In this document: piece after piece, positions 7,460 through 14,422 of the stretch | How the letters are laid out: every line of letters starts with the position of its first letter | How positions within the stretch are numbered: the stretch's first letter is position 1 | Assembly: GCF_000015285.1 (NCBI RefSeq) | Contig: NC_008709.1 | Coordinates: 2,356,001 to 2,420,000, forward strand | Origin: Psychromonas ingrahamii 37 | GTDB lineage: Bacteria; Pseudomonadota; Gammaproteobacteria; Enterobacterales; Psychromonadaceae | Direction: 5' to 3' | DNA: 64,000 nucleotides | The notes under the pieces: generated by a model | Told to the model about the DNA's origin: nothing | What the model saw: the letters and a program-made list of their open reading frames with translations, nothing else | Database searches by the model: none | Made by a program: the position numbers and the translations under genes

Positions 7460-8506
7460 TTAGCACCTAGCAGCAAGCCGTAAGGTTAACTTCTTTGCAG
7501 AAATCTCTTTACAGCCAGAAGTGTTTTGTCCGCTCCATAGCGGTGAAAAATCATCAGCCCCTAGCTTTTCAAAATAACCTCGTAATTGTGTCATTTCAAT
7601 GGAAGCGTAAGGAAAATCTGGCGCTAAAACATTTATATAACCCAATTCTTTGATCGCCCGGTTAACAATACCGCGAGCTGGTTTACCTGAAAAAACATTC
7701 GTAATAGCCGTATGCTGAGATTTGGAATGCTTTAGTGCTGAACGGTGTAATTGAGATGTTGTTGCTTCTGTACACAACAAATAAGTTGTACCGATTTGCA
7801 CCGCGCCAGCGCCAAGCAATAAAGCGGCTTGCACACCTTTACTATCGGCTATACCACCCGCTGCGATGACGGGTACGCTTACTTTATTGACAATTTGAAG
7901 GACTAAAGCTGACATGCCTACCTGAGTAGAAACATCATCGGACAAGAACATTCCCCGATGCCCACCAGCTTCGAAACCTTGAGCAATTATTCCATCAACG
8001 CCTTTAGACTCTAACCACAATGCTTCTTCAATCGTTGTAGCAGAAGAAACGACTTTAGTTCCCCAGCTTTTTACACGAGCAAGCAATTCCTTATCGGGAA
8101 GACCAAAATGAAAACTAATAAATTCAGGGTGAAATGACTCAATGGCATCTGCTACATCATGATTAAAAGGTATTCGCGTTGCACTATTAGGCAGGCTTCC
8201 ACACTCAACACCCAATTCTGTAAAATACGGCTTTAATTGAGCTTGCCATTTTGATTGCTTTTTTTGATCATAGTCAGGCATCTTATGGCAGAAGAAATTA
8301 AGGTTATAGGGTTTATCCGTTGCCGCTTTAATTAGCTTGATTTCGCTAACAACTTTATCAATACTCAGCATTCCACAGGGCAATGAACCTAACCCACCAG
8401 CCTGACAGACAGCAATAGTTAATCTACTATCTTGAACGCCTGCCATTGGTGACTGAATAAGTGGAAAATCAGTTTCAAATAAACCTTTAATGTTTTCTCT
8501 ACGCAT
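7460..8506 (-). CDS. nitronate monooxygenase family flavoprotein
   Basis: The 348-residue protein has the NMO/2-nitropropane dioxygenase TIM barrel. It shows the N-terminal PLIQSPMAGVQDSRL segment, the flavin-contacting GFEAGGHRG loop, VPVIAAGGIADSKGV and the GAGAVQIGTTYL phosphate-binding segment. Such enzymes oxidise alkyl nitronates (propionate-3-nitronate) using FMN; some members have other substrates. ATG at 8506 is preferred over a TTG one codon upstream. The start overlaps the last codons of a truncated VOC-family gene, so the two were probably once an operon. Confidence 0.85.
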   Translation of the reverse strand: MRRENIKGLFETDFPLIQSPMAGVQDSRLTIAVCQAGGLGSLPCGMLSIDKVVSEIKLIKAATDKPYNLNFFCHKMPDYDQKKQSKWQAQLKPYFTELGVECGSLPNSATRIPFNHDVADAIESFHPEFISFHFGLPDKELLARVKSWGTKVVSSATTIEEALWLESKGVDGIIAQGFEAGGHRGMFLSDDVSTQVGMSALVLQIVNKVSVPVIAAGGIADSKGVQAALLLGAGAVQIGTTYLLCTEATTSQLHRSALKHSKSQHTAITNVFSGKPARGIVNRAIKELGYINVLAPDFPYASIEMTQLRGYFEKLGADDFSPLWSGQNTSGCKEISAKKLTLRLAARC

Positions 8507-8654
8507 CAATCATTCCCTTAAGAGTTTGCTTACCGGCAACCGTCATATGACGATATTTAACGGCTTGTAAGGCAGTAATTTGACGTTCAAAACTAACCTC
8601 ATCACGAATACCTACCCTATTACCATCAGGATCATAGATATTAATAACACTAAC
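8499..8654 (-). pseudogene. C-terminal remnant of a VOC (glyoxalase/dioxygenase-like) gene
   Basis: An open frame of 52 codons without a start reads VSVINIYDPDGNRVGIRD and ends TLKGMIDA-stop. I-Y-D-P-D-G-N is the classic last strand of a VOC module. The 5' part is absent: the remnant starts within five bases of the stop codon of the ion-channel gene. It overlaps the start of the monooxygenase gene, suggesting a former VOC-monooxygenase operon that was cut when the channel gene arrived. Confidence 0.75.
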
Positions 8655-8658
8655 CTAA

Positions 8659-9420
8659 TTATTGCGAATCCGATTTGATTGCTTTGTTATCTTTTGCTGT
8701 CAAAGTCTCTTTCATTTCACTTTCACGTGCTTTTGACAAAGCAGATGCAACTAAACCGGTGGGAATTGCAACCACACCTAAACCTATCGTTAGAATAAAA
8801 AACGTAAATAGCTTGCCACCTGCAGTGACAGGATACATGTCTCCATATCCTACGGTCGTTAGCGTTGTTACTGACCACCAAAGGCTATGAAACACCGATT
8901 TAAATTGTTCTGGTTGTGCAGCGTTCTCACAATAATAAATACCAACAGCTGACAAATAAAGCATTATTACCGCGACAAAACCGAATAAAATCAATTCTTC
9001 TTTCGCTATCACTAAGGCGTGATGGAATCTACTTATTGCCTGATTATATTTAAATAACTTGAGTATCCGCACAAGACGAAGAAGCCTAAATATCCTGATT
9101 GCACGAAGATCAAAACCAGAAGCAATGTAAAAAGGCAGGATTGCAAACAAATCCACTAATCCATAGAAACTAACTATAAATTTCAATTTTCTTGTCGATA
9201 TTATAAGCCGCAATAGGTATTCAAGCGTAAAGAGACCCACTGTCACTATCTCGATAATATTGAGAATGTTTTTAATCTCTAACGAGAGATCCGGCAACGT
9301 ATCTATTGAAAAGGTAATAAGTGAAACAACAATTAACGACTGAACAGTGAATGTAAAAACCTTACCCGAAAAATGCTCAGTACTATCTACCATTTTTCTT
9401 ATATTTTCTTTATTAATCAA
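8659..9420 (-). CDS. voltage-gated potassium channel, six-helix type
   Basis: The protein contains an S1-S4 voltage-sensor domain with the charged S4 segment LRAIRIFRLLRLVRILKLF (Arg at every third position). A pore module follows with the selectivity filter TTLTTVGYGDMYP, then a last helix and a short charged C-terminus. It should pass K+ across the inner membrane in response to voltage. An ATG frame can be read from 9537, but that start lies inside a hairpin repeat. TTG at 9420 has AAGGA seven bases upstream and is the better start (about 253 residues); ATG at 9393 is a third choice. Confidence 0.85.
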   Translation of the reverse strand: MINKENIRKMVDSTEHFSGKVFTFTVQSLIVVSLITFSIDTLPDLSLEIKNILNIIEIVTVGLFTLEYLLRLIISTRKLKFIVSFYGLVDLFAILPFYIASGFDLRAIRIFRLLRLVRILKLFKYNQAISRFHHALVIAKEELILFGFVAVIMLYLSAVGIYYCENAAQPEQFKSVFHSLWWSVTTLTTVGYGDMYPVTAGGKLFTFFILTIGLGVVAIPTGLVASALSKARESEMKETLTAKDNKAIKSDSQ

Positions 9421-9439
9421 CGCTGACTTCCTTAAAAAA

Positions 9440-9543
9440 AATAATGCCTCAAACACTGACGCGTAGACTGACGCTGTTTTACTACTTTTAGTTTTTAGCA
9501 AAAATCGCGATAACTGTATCGAGTCCGCATGAGGCAACTTGTT
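9440..9543. repeat. nested stem-loop spacer, attC-like (copy 4)
   Basis: The outer arms TGCCTCA (9445-9451) and TGAGGCA (9530-9536) are perfect. The inner arms are TTTTT (9492-9496) and AAAAA (9500-9504) around AGC, the same loop as the copy at 6641-6725. On the minus strand both copies share the block CGCGATTTTTGCTAAAAAC or its near equivalent. The element lies 3' of the Dabb gene and replaces what would otherwise be read as the N-terminus of the ion channel. Confidence 0.5.
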
Positions 9544-9560
9544 CCCTGCTAATTATCTAC

Positions 9561-9857
9561 TTACACCGTATAATCAAACACAACCAGATCCTCAAGTATC
9601 GGTATAAGTAGTTTTTTCAATTCACCGTGATCAGGATGCGGTAGATAGTTATCTCTGCCGGCATCATCAACAAAGTTCATCAAGACTACGTGAGTGTAGT
9701 CCTTGTTCTTCCCCTCGGGACTATCATTTAGTCCCCATTCAACTGAATGCACACCTTCTACTTTTAAGGGCATTGACTCGAAACTCGCTTTGAGCTCATT
9801 AATTTCATTTATTTTTGCAGTAGCTTTAAACTTAATTAAAAGAATATGTCTGATCAT
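9561..9857 (-). CDS. Dabb (stress-responsive A/B barrel) family protein
   Basis: The 98-residue protein has the dimeric ferredoxin-like Dabb pattern: IRHILLIKFK at the start, a central helix, WGLNDSPEGKNKDYTHVVLMNF and a late HPDHGELKKLL motif, with the C-terminal strand VVFDYTV. Dabb proteins form dimeric alpha/beta barrels; some are cyclases or stress proteins, and most bacterial members are uncharacterised. The gene ends just before an attC-like hairpin. Confidence 0.85.
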   Translation of the reverse strand: MIRHILLIKFKATAKINEINELKASFESMPLKVEGVHSVEWGLNDSPEGKNKDYTHVVLMNFVDDAGRDNYLPHPDHGELKKLLIPILEDLVVFDYTV

Positions 9858-9896
9858 TTTTTATTTACCTATGAACGTTGGAATCGAATGGTAGTT

Positions 9897-9939
9897 AACA
9901 GTGTATTAGTCTGCATTCTCACTAATACACATTTAAAAT
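9897..9939. repeat. direct repeat A, copy 1 (partner at 13075-13117)
   Basis: The block AACAGTGTATTAG-Y-CTGCATT, followed by a TCAC-K-AATA and ATTTAAAAT stretch, occurs here and at 13075-13117 with only a few differences. Each copy lies just upstream of a small minus-strand gene. The pair brackets the mercury-resistance remnant. Confidence 0.8.
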
Positions 9940-10109
9940 GCATTAAGAATATGAAACTTGTGCATCAAGTGTGCAATAAAAGTGAAAAAACTCCTTATAT
10001 CAATTAAGACTGTATATAAAAACAGTTGTATTGTAAGTAGCGTAAATATGTCACATTCCCCTTTTCTTAAATCAATACGTAGCGAATTAAAAATGGGAAA
10101 AAAGATAAG

Positions 10110-10248
10110 ACAACCAAATATTTTCGTTTCTAAAACACCAAACCAATGCGGCTACAAAAATTTTCGACCGTTTTTCTTGCCTGAGAAATTACTTTAGCAA
10201 AGGAAATCAGGGAGCGAATTGAATGCCAGTTCAGTCTTATGAGCGGGC
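10110..10248. repeat. direct repeat B, copy 1 (decayed; partner at 13270-13408)
   Basis: Shared blocks with 13270-13408 include TTTTCGTTTCTAAAACAC, CGGCTAC-AAAA and GGAGCGAATTGAA, followed by GCAGTTCAG-CTTAT and AGCGGG. In this copy the central palindrome seen at 13325-13372 has decayed. The unit is not a recognisable gene. Confidence 0.75.
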
Positions 10249-10283
10249 TAATTTCTGCGTGACCTATTTTATTTTTCTGTTGA

Positions 10284-10526
10284 AAAAGAAAACATCATGA
10301 AGGTCAGATCTTTCATTTTGCACAGTCAAAGACTCGCAATGAGACTATCATCAAATCTTATCAATCAGGTAGTTACACGATGAAAGAGATTGGCGGCTAT
10401 TTTAAAATACATTATTCATCAGTAAGTCGTATTGTAGCGGCAAGTAAAAAACAAGATAATAAAAAATAAAAGACCTCTCCCAGTGACCTTTACAATAGAC
10501 GTTTCCGGCCCGTCAAGGTTGAATAA
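10284..10526 (+). mobile_element. remnant of a transposase C-terminus (REP-associated Y1 type) and flank
   Basis: An open frame to the TAA at 10467-10469 contains T-R-N-E-T-I-I-K-S-Y-Q-S-G-S-Y-T, then MKEIGGYFKIHYSSVSRIV. This is the C-terminal helix-turn-helix typical of REP-associated tyrosine (Y1) transposases (Y-S-x-K-E-I-G-x-x-F-G-x-H-Y-S-x-V-S-R). The catalytic HUH part is absent, and a second shorter copy lies at 12024-12105. At 10498-10526, GACGTTTCC to TCAAGGTTGAATAA nearly repeats the last 30 bases of the YddG-type gene (17767-17796). Confidence 0.55.
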
Positions 10527-10751
10527 ATCATCCCTACCTTAGGCACTCATAAGCCCTAAAAGGTACACGCTTACCGAAAAAGTGTGCTGCACTTTAAAAT
10601 TAATTTGATCTGCCCTAAAAATCCCCACGCTCTCTTTCGACCAACAGCGAGACACATAAACGTTTCTTACCTGTATAAATGAATAGAAAATTAATGGGTT
10701 TGGTATAACATACCCTAGCGATAATATATTCAATAAATTTAGTGAGAAAGT

Positions 10752-11159
10752 ATGTCCTTTACAATTGGGAGGTTAGCGCAGCTAGCGGGTGTCAATATTG
10801 AAACTATTCGCTTTTATGAACGCAGAGGTTTATTGATACAGCCGATAAAACCATTAACGGGTTATCGGCAATACGATGACCAAGCGCTCAGCCGCATTCG
10901 ATTTATTAAACGTGCTCAGGAGGTTGGCTTTACCTTAAGTGAAATACAAAGCTTGCTTGATATTGAATCTAATAACTGCAATAAAGTACAACATTTAGCG
11001 ATGGAAAAGCTGACCTTAACGCGACAAAAAATAACTGATCTGCAACATCTTGAAAAGTCACTTCAACATTTAGTCACACAATGTGAAATAACTCAGAATA
11101 AAACTCACTGCCCCATTGTGGACTCTTTCAATAACGCTTCTTCTTTAAATAAAAAATAA
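10752..11159 (+). CDS. merR: mercury-responsive regulator MerR
   Basis: The 135-residue protein has the MerR winged helix (IGRLAQLAGVNIETIRFYERRGLL, then GYRQYDD) and a dimerisation helix. It has the three mercury-binding cysteines at the expected spacing: Cys76, Cys111 and Cys120, the last two separated by eight residues (QCEITQNKTHCPI). In the presence of Hg(II) MerR untwists the mer promoter. Here merR is read in the same direction as merT, and the operator lies between them (11180-11211). The gene looks intact although its targets are broken. Confidence 0.93.
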   Translation: MSFTIGRLAQLAGVNIETIRFYERRGLLIQPIKPLTGYRQYDDQALSRIRFIKRAQEVGFTLSEIQSLLDIESNNCNKVQHLAMEKLTLTRQKITDLQHLEKSLQHLVTQCEITQNKTHCPIVDSFNNASSLNKK

Positions 11160-11179
11160 CCTTTATTTCACGAACCCTA

Positions 11180-11211
11180 TTGACTCCCTACTTGGGTACG
11201 GCATGTATAGT
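11180..11211 (+). promoter_or_regulatory. mer operator-promoter
   Basis: TTGACT (11180-11185) and TATAGT (11206-11211) are separated by 20 bases, the over-long spacer that MerR-type regulators need. The spacer holds the dyad CCCTAC-TTGG-GTACGG, nearly identical to the classical mer operator (CCGTAC-N4-GTACGG). It drives merT. Confidence 0.85.
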
Positions 11212-11241
11212 TAATCTATTATACAAGCAGAGAGTTAAGCA

Positions 11242-11607
11242 ATGAACCAGGTACCAGCAGAACAAAAAACCAATGCTTTCATGCCATTATAGTCTGGATT
11301 TTTAGCCGCAATTGGCTCTGGTCTGTGTTGTGCAGGCCCCTTTTTCTTATTATCCCTTGGCCTCGGTGGCGCTTGGGTAAGTAACTTAACACTGCTTGAG
11401 CCTTATCGACCTCTCTTTATTGTTACCGTTATTATTGGTTTTTCTCTCGCTGGCTACCGTATTTACCGCCCTATTAATCATTGTAAAAAAGGGACTGCTT
11501 GTGCTGTTACTGCAAATCGATTTCGCCAACAGATTATATTTTGGTTCGCTGCACTGATAGCGGCTATTTCTATTACCAGTATTTACTGGCTCCCGCTTGT
11601 CTTATAG
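11242..11607 (+). pseudogene. merT: merT, mercuric ion transporter, with premature TAG
   Basis: The reading frame is full length for MerT (121 codons). It has the paired cysteines in the first membrane helix (GSGLCCAGPF), the conserved GGAWVSNLTLLEPYRP segment, a second pair C-K-K-G-T-A-C in the loop, and a third helix to VL. Codon 17 (11290-11292) is TAG, before the first membrane helix. I see no good restart, so the protein is probably not made unless the stop is suppressed. Confidence 0.9.
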
Positions 11608-11634
11608 TTAAAAATTTACATTTAGGATTTAAAA

Positions 11635-11879
11635 ATGAAAAAATATTTATAATATTAAGCCTGTTGAACATCACAAATATCACCTTAGCAGCAGAGAAGA
11701 CGGTATCGCTTCATGTGCCGGCAATGACTTGCCCTATTTGCCCGTTTACCGTTGAAAAAGCGCTGAAGGGTGTTGATGGCGTAACAACAGTCAATGTTTC
11801 TTTCGATCAAAAAACAACAGCGACAGCATTAACAGCGGCAACTAAAAATGCAGGCTACCCGTCTACTGTGAAAAATTAA
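11635..11879 (+). pseudogene. merP: merP, periplasmic mercury-binding protein, frameshifted and shortened
   Basis: From ATG at 11635 the frame hits TAA after five codons. One extra A in the A6 run after the ATG would restore a normal signal peptide (MKKIFIILSLL) leading into AAEKTVSLHVPAMTCPICPF, with the Hg-binding C-P-I-C motif. The C-terminus ALTAATKNAGYPSTVKN is typical. About 10-12 residues between VSFDQK and ALTAAT found in other MerP proteins are missing. So there are two lesions; no merA follows. Confidence 0.85.
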
Positions 11880-12215
11880 GCAAGGGTTATGGTTATGGCA
11901 TAAAAAATACTGCACTTCCCTTGAACGGTTTCTAAAAAACAACAGATCGCGATCATAGTGAGTGCTTCAACAGCTTTTGCTTGTAGTAGAAATTTAACAA
12001 GATACCCATGTTAAAAATTTTGTTCATCAGTCAATCGTATCGTAGCGGCGAGTAAAAAAACAAGAGAATGCAAAATGAAAGACTTGAGCCCAGTGACATA
12101 CAGTGATTATTTAATAAAATAAAAAAGTTAAAAACAGAAACTGAATAGTTAAATAAGAGCCTCAATCGCCTTTAAAAAAGCTACAAGGCGAAATACCGAC
12201 CAATACAGATCCCAC
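11880..12215. other. intergenic debris after merP, with transposase fragment
   Basis: No merA, merC or other mer gene follows. At 12024-12105 the frame SSVNRIVAASKK repeats the transposase C-terminal remnant of 10400-10469, including the following CCAGTGAC. The rest is unrecognised. Confidence 0.5.
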
Positions 12216-12219
12216 AATT

Positions 12220-12303
12220 TACTATAAATAAGTAGGCACGAGCTTGTTCAACAACCAGATAAGGTGTCAGCTGTGCGATACCTATCCTTATTTGTTATAT
12301 TTT
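12220..12303. repeat. imperfect palindrome 3' of a small lipoprotein gene, attC-like
   Basis: On the minus strand the spacer begins ATATAACAAATAAGGATAGG and ends GTGCCTACTTATTTATAG, so the ends are near complements (AAATAAG-TAGG / CCTACTTATTT). It also contains ACACCTTATCTGGTTGTTG in the middle. Start (TATAACAA) and length resemble an attC site. Confidence 0.45.
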
Positions 12304-12306
12304 TAT

Positions 12307-12639
12307 TTATTCTACTGTTAGTCCTTGTTTTTTAAATGAAATCGCATTCTCTAAAGTGAAATTTTTAGCGATCCATTTTGATGCAGTTCTTGGGCTGAAT
12401 CCTGCTTTATTCCACTCAACAATTGTTTGAGGCGATTTGATCCCTGCTTGAATCCATTCTTTGGTATCCGTTGGAGTAAAACCATTACTACGTAGAGTGC
12501 TTGCATCATAAGCTTGCACACCAATACCTTTCCATGCGTTTGCCTCTTGGTATGGCATTACATCCCAAGGGCTATATGAAGCACAACCTGTTAGAGTTAG
12601 TATCCCTGTCAATACTGCGGCTGTTACAACTTTCTTCAT
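12307..12639 (-). CDS. small lipoprotein with repeated Trp motifs
   Basis: The start at 12639 is set by AAGGAG six bases upstream and gives a signal with lipobox LTGC. The mature 90 residues hold about four degenerate 15-17-residue repeats of the form W-x3-G-[IF]-x5-A (AWKGIGVQAYD, EWIQAGIKSPQ, EWNKAGFSPRTAS, KWIAKNFTLENA, SFKKQGL). I do not know a function; helical repeats of this type suggest a protein-binding surface in the periplasm. It is flanked by attC-like spacers and looks like a cassette. Confidence 0.75.
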   Translation of the reverse strand: MKKVVTAAVLTGILTLTGCASYSPWDVMPYQEANAWKGIGVQAYDASTLRSNGFTPTDTKEWIQAGIKSPQTIVEWNKAGFSPRTASKWIAKNFTLENAISFKKQGLTVE

Positions 12640-12649
12640 TATCATCTCC

Positions 12650-12761
12650 TTTGTTTAATGATCTTTGTGATTGATCTACTTACTACTGCTAAAAATACCA
12701 ACGCCCTGCTCTCTTGTGCTAAGACTAAAGCGTCCAGTACAATTGCTTGTTATAACTTAAT
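12650..12761. repeat. attC-like spacer, left half conserved
   Basis: On the minus strand the gene end is followed by TTATAACAAGCAATTGTACT and then GGACGC. This start is very like that of attC sites in marine gammaproteobacterial integrons. A GGGCGTTGG block lies in the second half. The right core is degenerate. Confidence 0.45.
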
Positions 12762-13064
12762 TTAATTAAGCTCGTAATTTACAAACCTATTCCACTTATT
12801 AATAGCATCGTTAGCAGCCTGTTGATGTGTTTCCACTGCTTCATTTTGTTTATCAACAAAATTATTAATACAATGCTTATAACGTTGCACGTCGTCATTA
12901 AAGCTATCAATCTCCCATTGAGAATTAAATTGGAAAGGCTTTGATGGTTTTGAACAAAGTGGGCTTGGTGCAAACATATCAGCGAAAGCGGGAATAGAAA
13001 AAGCCAATACCAATACTACAAAACTGGACGATATTTTATTTTTTAGTGTCACTCTGGGCCCCAT
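12762..13064 (-). CDS. small secreted protein of unknown function
   Basis: The 100-residue product has a Sec signal peptide (hydrophobic stretch VVLVLAFSIPAFA, cleavage likely after FADM or AFA). The mature part is polar and helical, with two Cys residues (PLCSKP and YKHCINNF) that could form a disulphide. The start is uncertain: the ATG at 13064 has no clear ribosome site. It lies between an attC-like spacer and direct repeat A. Confidence 0.55.
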   Translation of the reverse strand: MGPRVTLKNKISSSFVVLVLAFSIPAFADMFAPSPLCSKPSKPFQFNSQWEIDSFNDDVQRYKHCINNFVDKQNEAVETHQQAANDAINKWNRFVNYELN

Positions 13065-13074
13065 CGTGAATTAT

Positions 13075-13117
13075 AACAGTGTATTAGCCTGCATTATCAC
13101 GAATATATATTTAAAAT
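13075..13117. repeat. direct repeat A, copy 2
   Basis: This matches 9897-9939. Both copies lie upstream of small minus-strand genes, so the repeat may carry a promoter or be a former recombination point. Confidence 0.8.
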
Positions 13118-13269
13118 CTTATTTCTTGATAATAATTATATGATAACAGACTTACAAAACAGTTAGATAGATCCAAATCATGCTTTTAAATTGATATTTT
13201 AAAATTTAACAATACTAATTTAACAAAACACCCATGTTAATTAAAAAAAACTAATTAACCAAAAAATTA

Positions 13270-13408
13270 AACAACCAAAGCTTTTCGTTTCTAAAACACA
13301 GGACTAATACGGCTACGAAAATTTCCATGTTACCACTTGCTAAATCAATCTCTTTAGCAAGTGGAAACATGGAGCGAATTGAACGGCAGTTCAGGCTTAT
13401 AAGCGGGA
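13270..13408. repeat. direct repeat B, copy 2, with a 20-bp-stem hairpin
   Basis: It contains an almost perfect hairpin at 13325-13372: left arm 13325-13344, 8-base loop and right arm 13353-13372, with one mismatch. TTTAGCAAG and CTTGCTAAA are the inner arms. There is no T-run, so it is not a classical terminator. Its partner at 10110-10248 has lost the palindrome. A REP-like or MITE-like element mobilised by the Y1-type transposase whose remnants lie nearby is possible. Confidence 0.75.
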
Positions 13409-13409
13409 C

Positions 13410-13734
13410 AGGATCTGCCTGTCTCTGTATACGGCATTGTGAGTTATGCGCCAGCATAGTGTTACGAAAAAAATTCTCTTTACCTTATTTTTTTGCTGTT
13501 GAAAAGCATGATTCTCTGAAGGCTTATACATAAACGATGCGCTATTAACATCACCTCTCAGAGCGTGAGATCGCCGGAAAGGACAAAAGCTGGAAGCCTA
13601 TCTCGTACAACCCGTCACGGCATAGTAAAAAAATTAATAAACGAATAAAGGTCAAATTATTATTGATTGAGATCTTTTAAGCTGACACTTTCGTATCGTT
13701 ATTATACAAATAATCAATATTTAGGAAGTACACC
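13410..13734. other. intergenic debris before the flavin reductase gene
   Basis: The segment TTTTTTTGCTGTTGAAAA near 13490 also occurs near 10270, extending the similarity of repeat B. Around 13555-13625 a frame reads HLSEREIAG followed by KSWKPISYN; this faintly resembles the N-terminal helix-turn-helix of IS30-type transposases but is too short to assign. Confidence 0.4.
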
Positions 13735-14421
13735 ATCAATTACAAACATTATAATAGTGACGATTTATCCCAAATGGATAACCGTTACCGCGCCCAGTTT
13801 ATAAACAGCTTGTCCGGTTTTAAGAGCGTTAACCTTATTGGCACGCAGGATTCCAACGGACAAACTAATCTTGCGATATTTAGCTCAGTTGTACACTTAG
13901 GCGCGTCACCTGCATTGGTTGCTTTTGTTATGCGGCCGGATAACGGATCAAGACATACTCTTGATAACATTATCAGCACAGAGCATTACACTATAAATCA
14001 AGTATCAGCTCAATTTTATCAGGCAGCTCACCAAAGCTCTGCTTGCTATCCAAAAGAGGAAAGCGAATTTACCCGCTTAGACTTATCAGAAAGTTATATT
14101 AGCGATATTAATGCCCCCTTTGTTAAAGAAAGTCGCTTGAAGTATGCGGTTAAGTTAAAAGAAATCCTGCCAGTCTCGAGTAATAACACCCAGTTTATTA
14201 TTGGGGAAATCACCCATGTCATTTGCGATGAGAGTGCTCTAAAAGACGATGGTTATATCGATATAGAAGCCTTAGAAACTGTGACTGTCTCCGGGTTAGA
14301 CAGTTATCATATAAGCGTACGACTGGCTCGTTTAAGTTATGCAAAACCTGACAAGTCCTCAACTGAGATTTCATTAAATGGCTCAGAAAATGTTAGTGCT
14401 GACGCCAGGGGTAAAAGCTAA
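13735..14421 (+). CDS. flavin reductase-like domain protein, start codon apparently ATC
   Basis: The protein matches FMN-binding flavin reductase-like proteins: LSGFKSVNLIGTQD, TNLAIFSSVVHLGASPAL, HTLDNI, YTINQV, AHQSSACYPKEESEF, and VSGLDSYH near the end. The first ATG is at 13774 (215 residues). The family N-terminus normally continues upstream, and the frame does so as NYKHYNSDDLSQ. AGGAAG (13723-13728) lies exactly six bases before an in-frame ATC at 13735, where ATG would be expected. Either a rare ATC start or a mutated start with fallback to 13774 applies. Confidence 0.8.
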   Translation: MNYKHYNSDDLSQMDNRYRAQFINSLSGFKSVNLIGTQDSNGQTNLAIFSSVVHLGASPALVAFVMRPDNGSRHTLDNIISTEHYTINQVSAQFYQAAHQSSACYPKEESEFTRLDLSESYISDINAPFVKESRLKYAVKLKEILPVSSNNTQFIIGEITHVICDESALKDDGYIDIEALETVTVSGLDSYHISVRLARLSYAKPDKSSTEISLNGSENVSADARGKS

Positions 14422-14422
14422 A

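Noticed and set aside
9958-10197. 79-codon plus-strand frame
   Set aside because: It lies in repeat debris, has no ribosome site and no protein-like pattern.
1-11880. Stop-codon recoding as the cause of the several in-frame stops
   Set aside because: The three genes carry three different stops (TAA, TGA, TAG), two have additional frameshifts or deletions, and all other genes end normally; no SECIS-like element was recognised.
12700-13064. Claiming a complete, active integron
   Set aside because: No integrase gene is in the window and most core sites are degenerate, so it is reported only as a hypothesis.
13251-13533. Overlapping 68-codon frames on both strands
   Set aside because: They read through the hairpin of direct repeat B and match no protein; the mirrored residues come from the palindrome.
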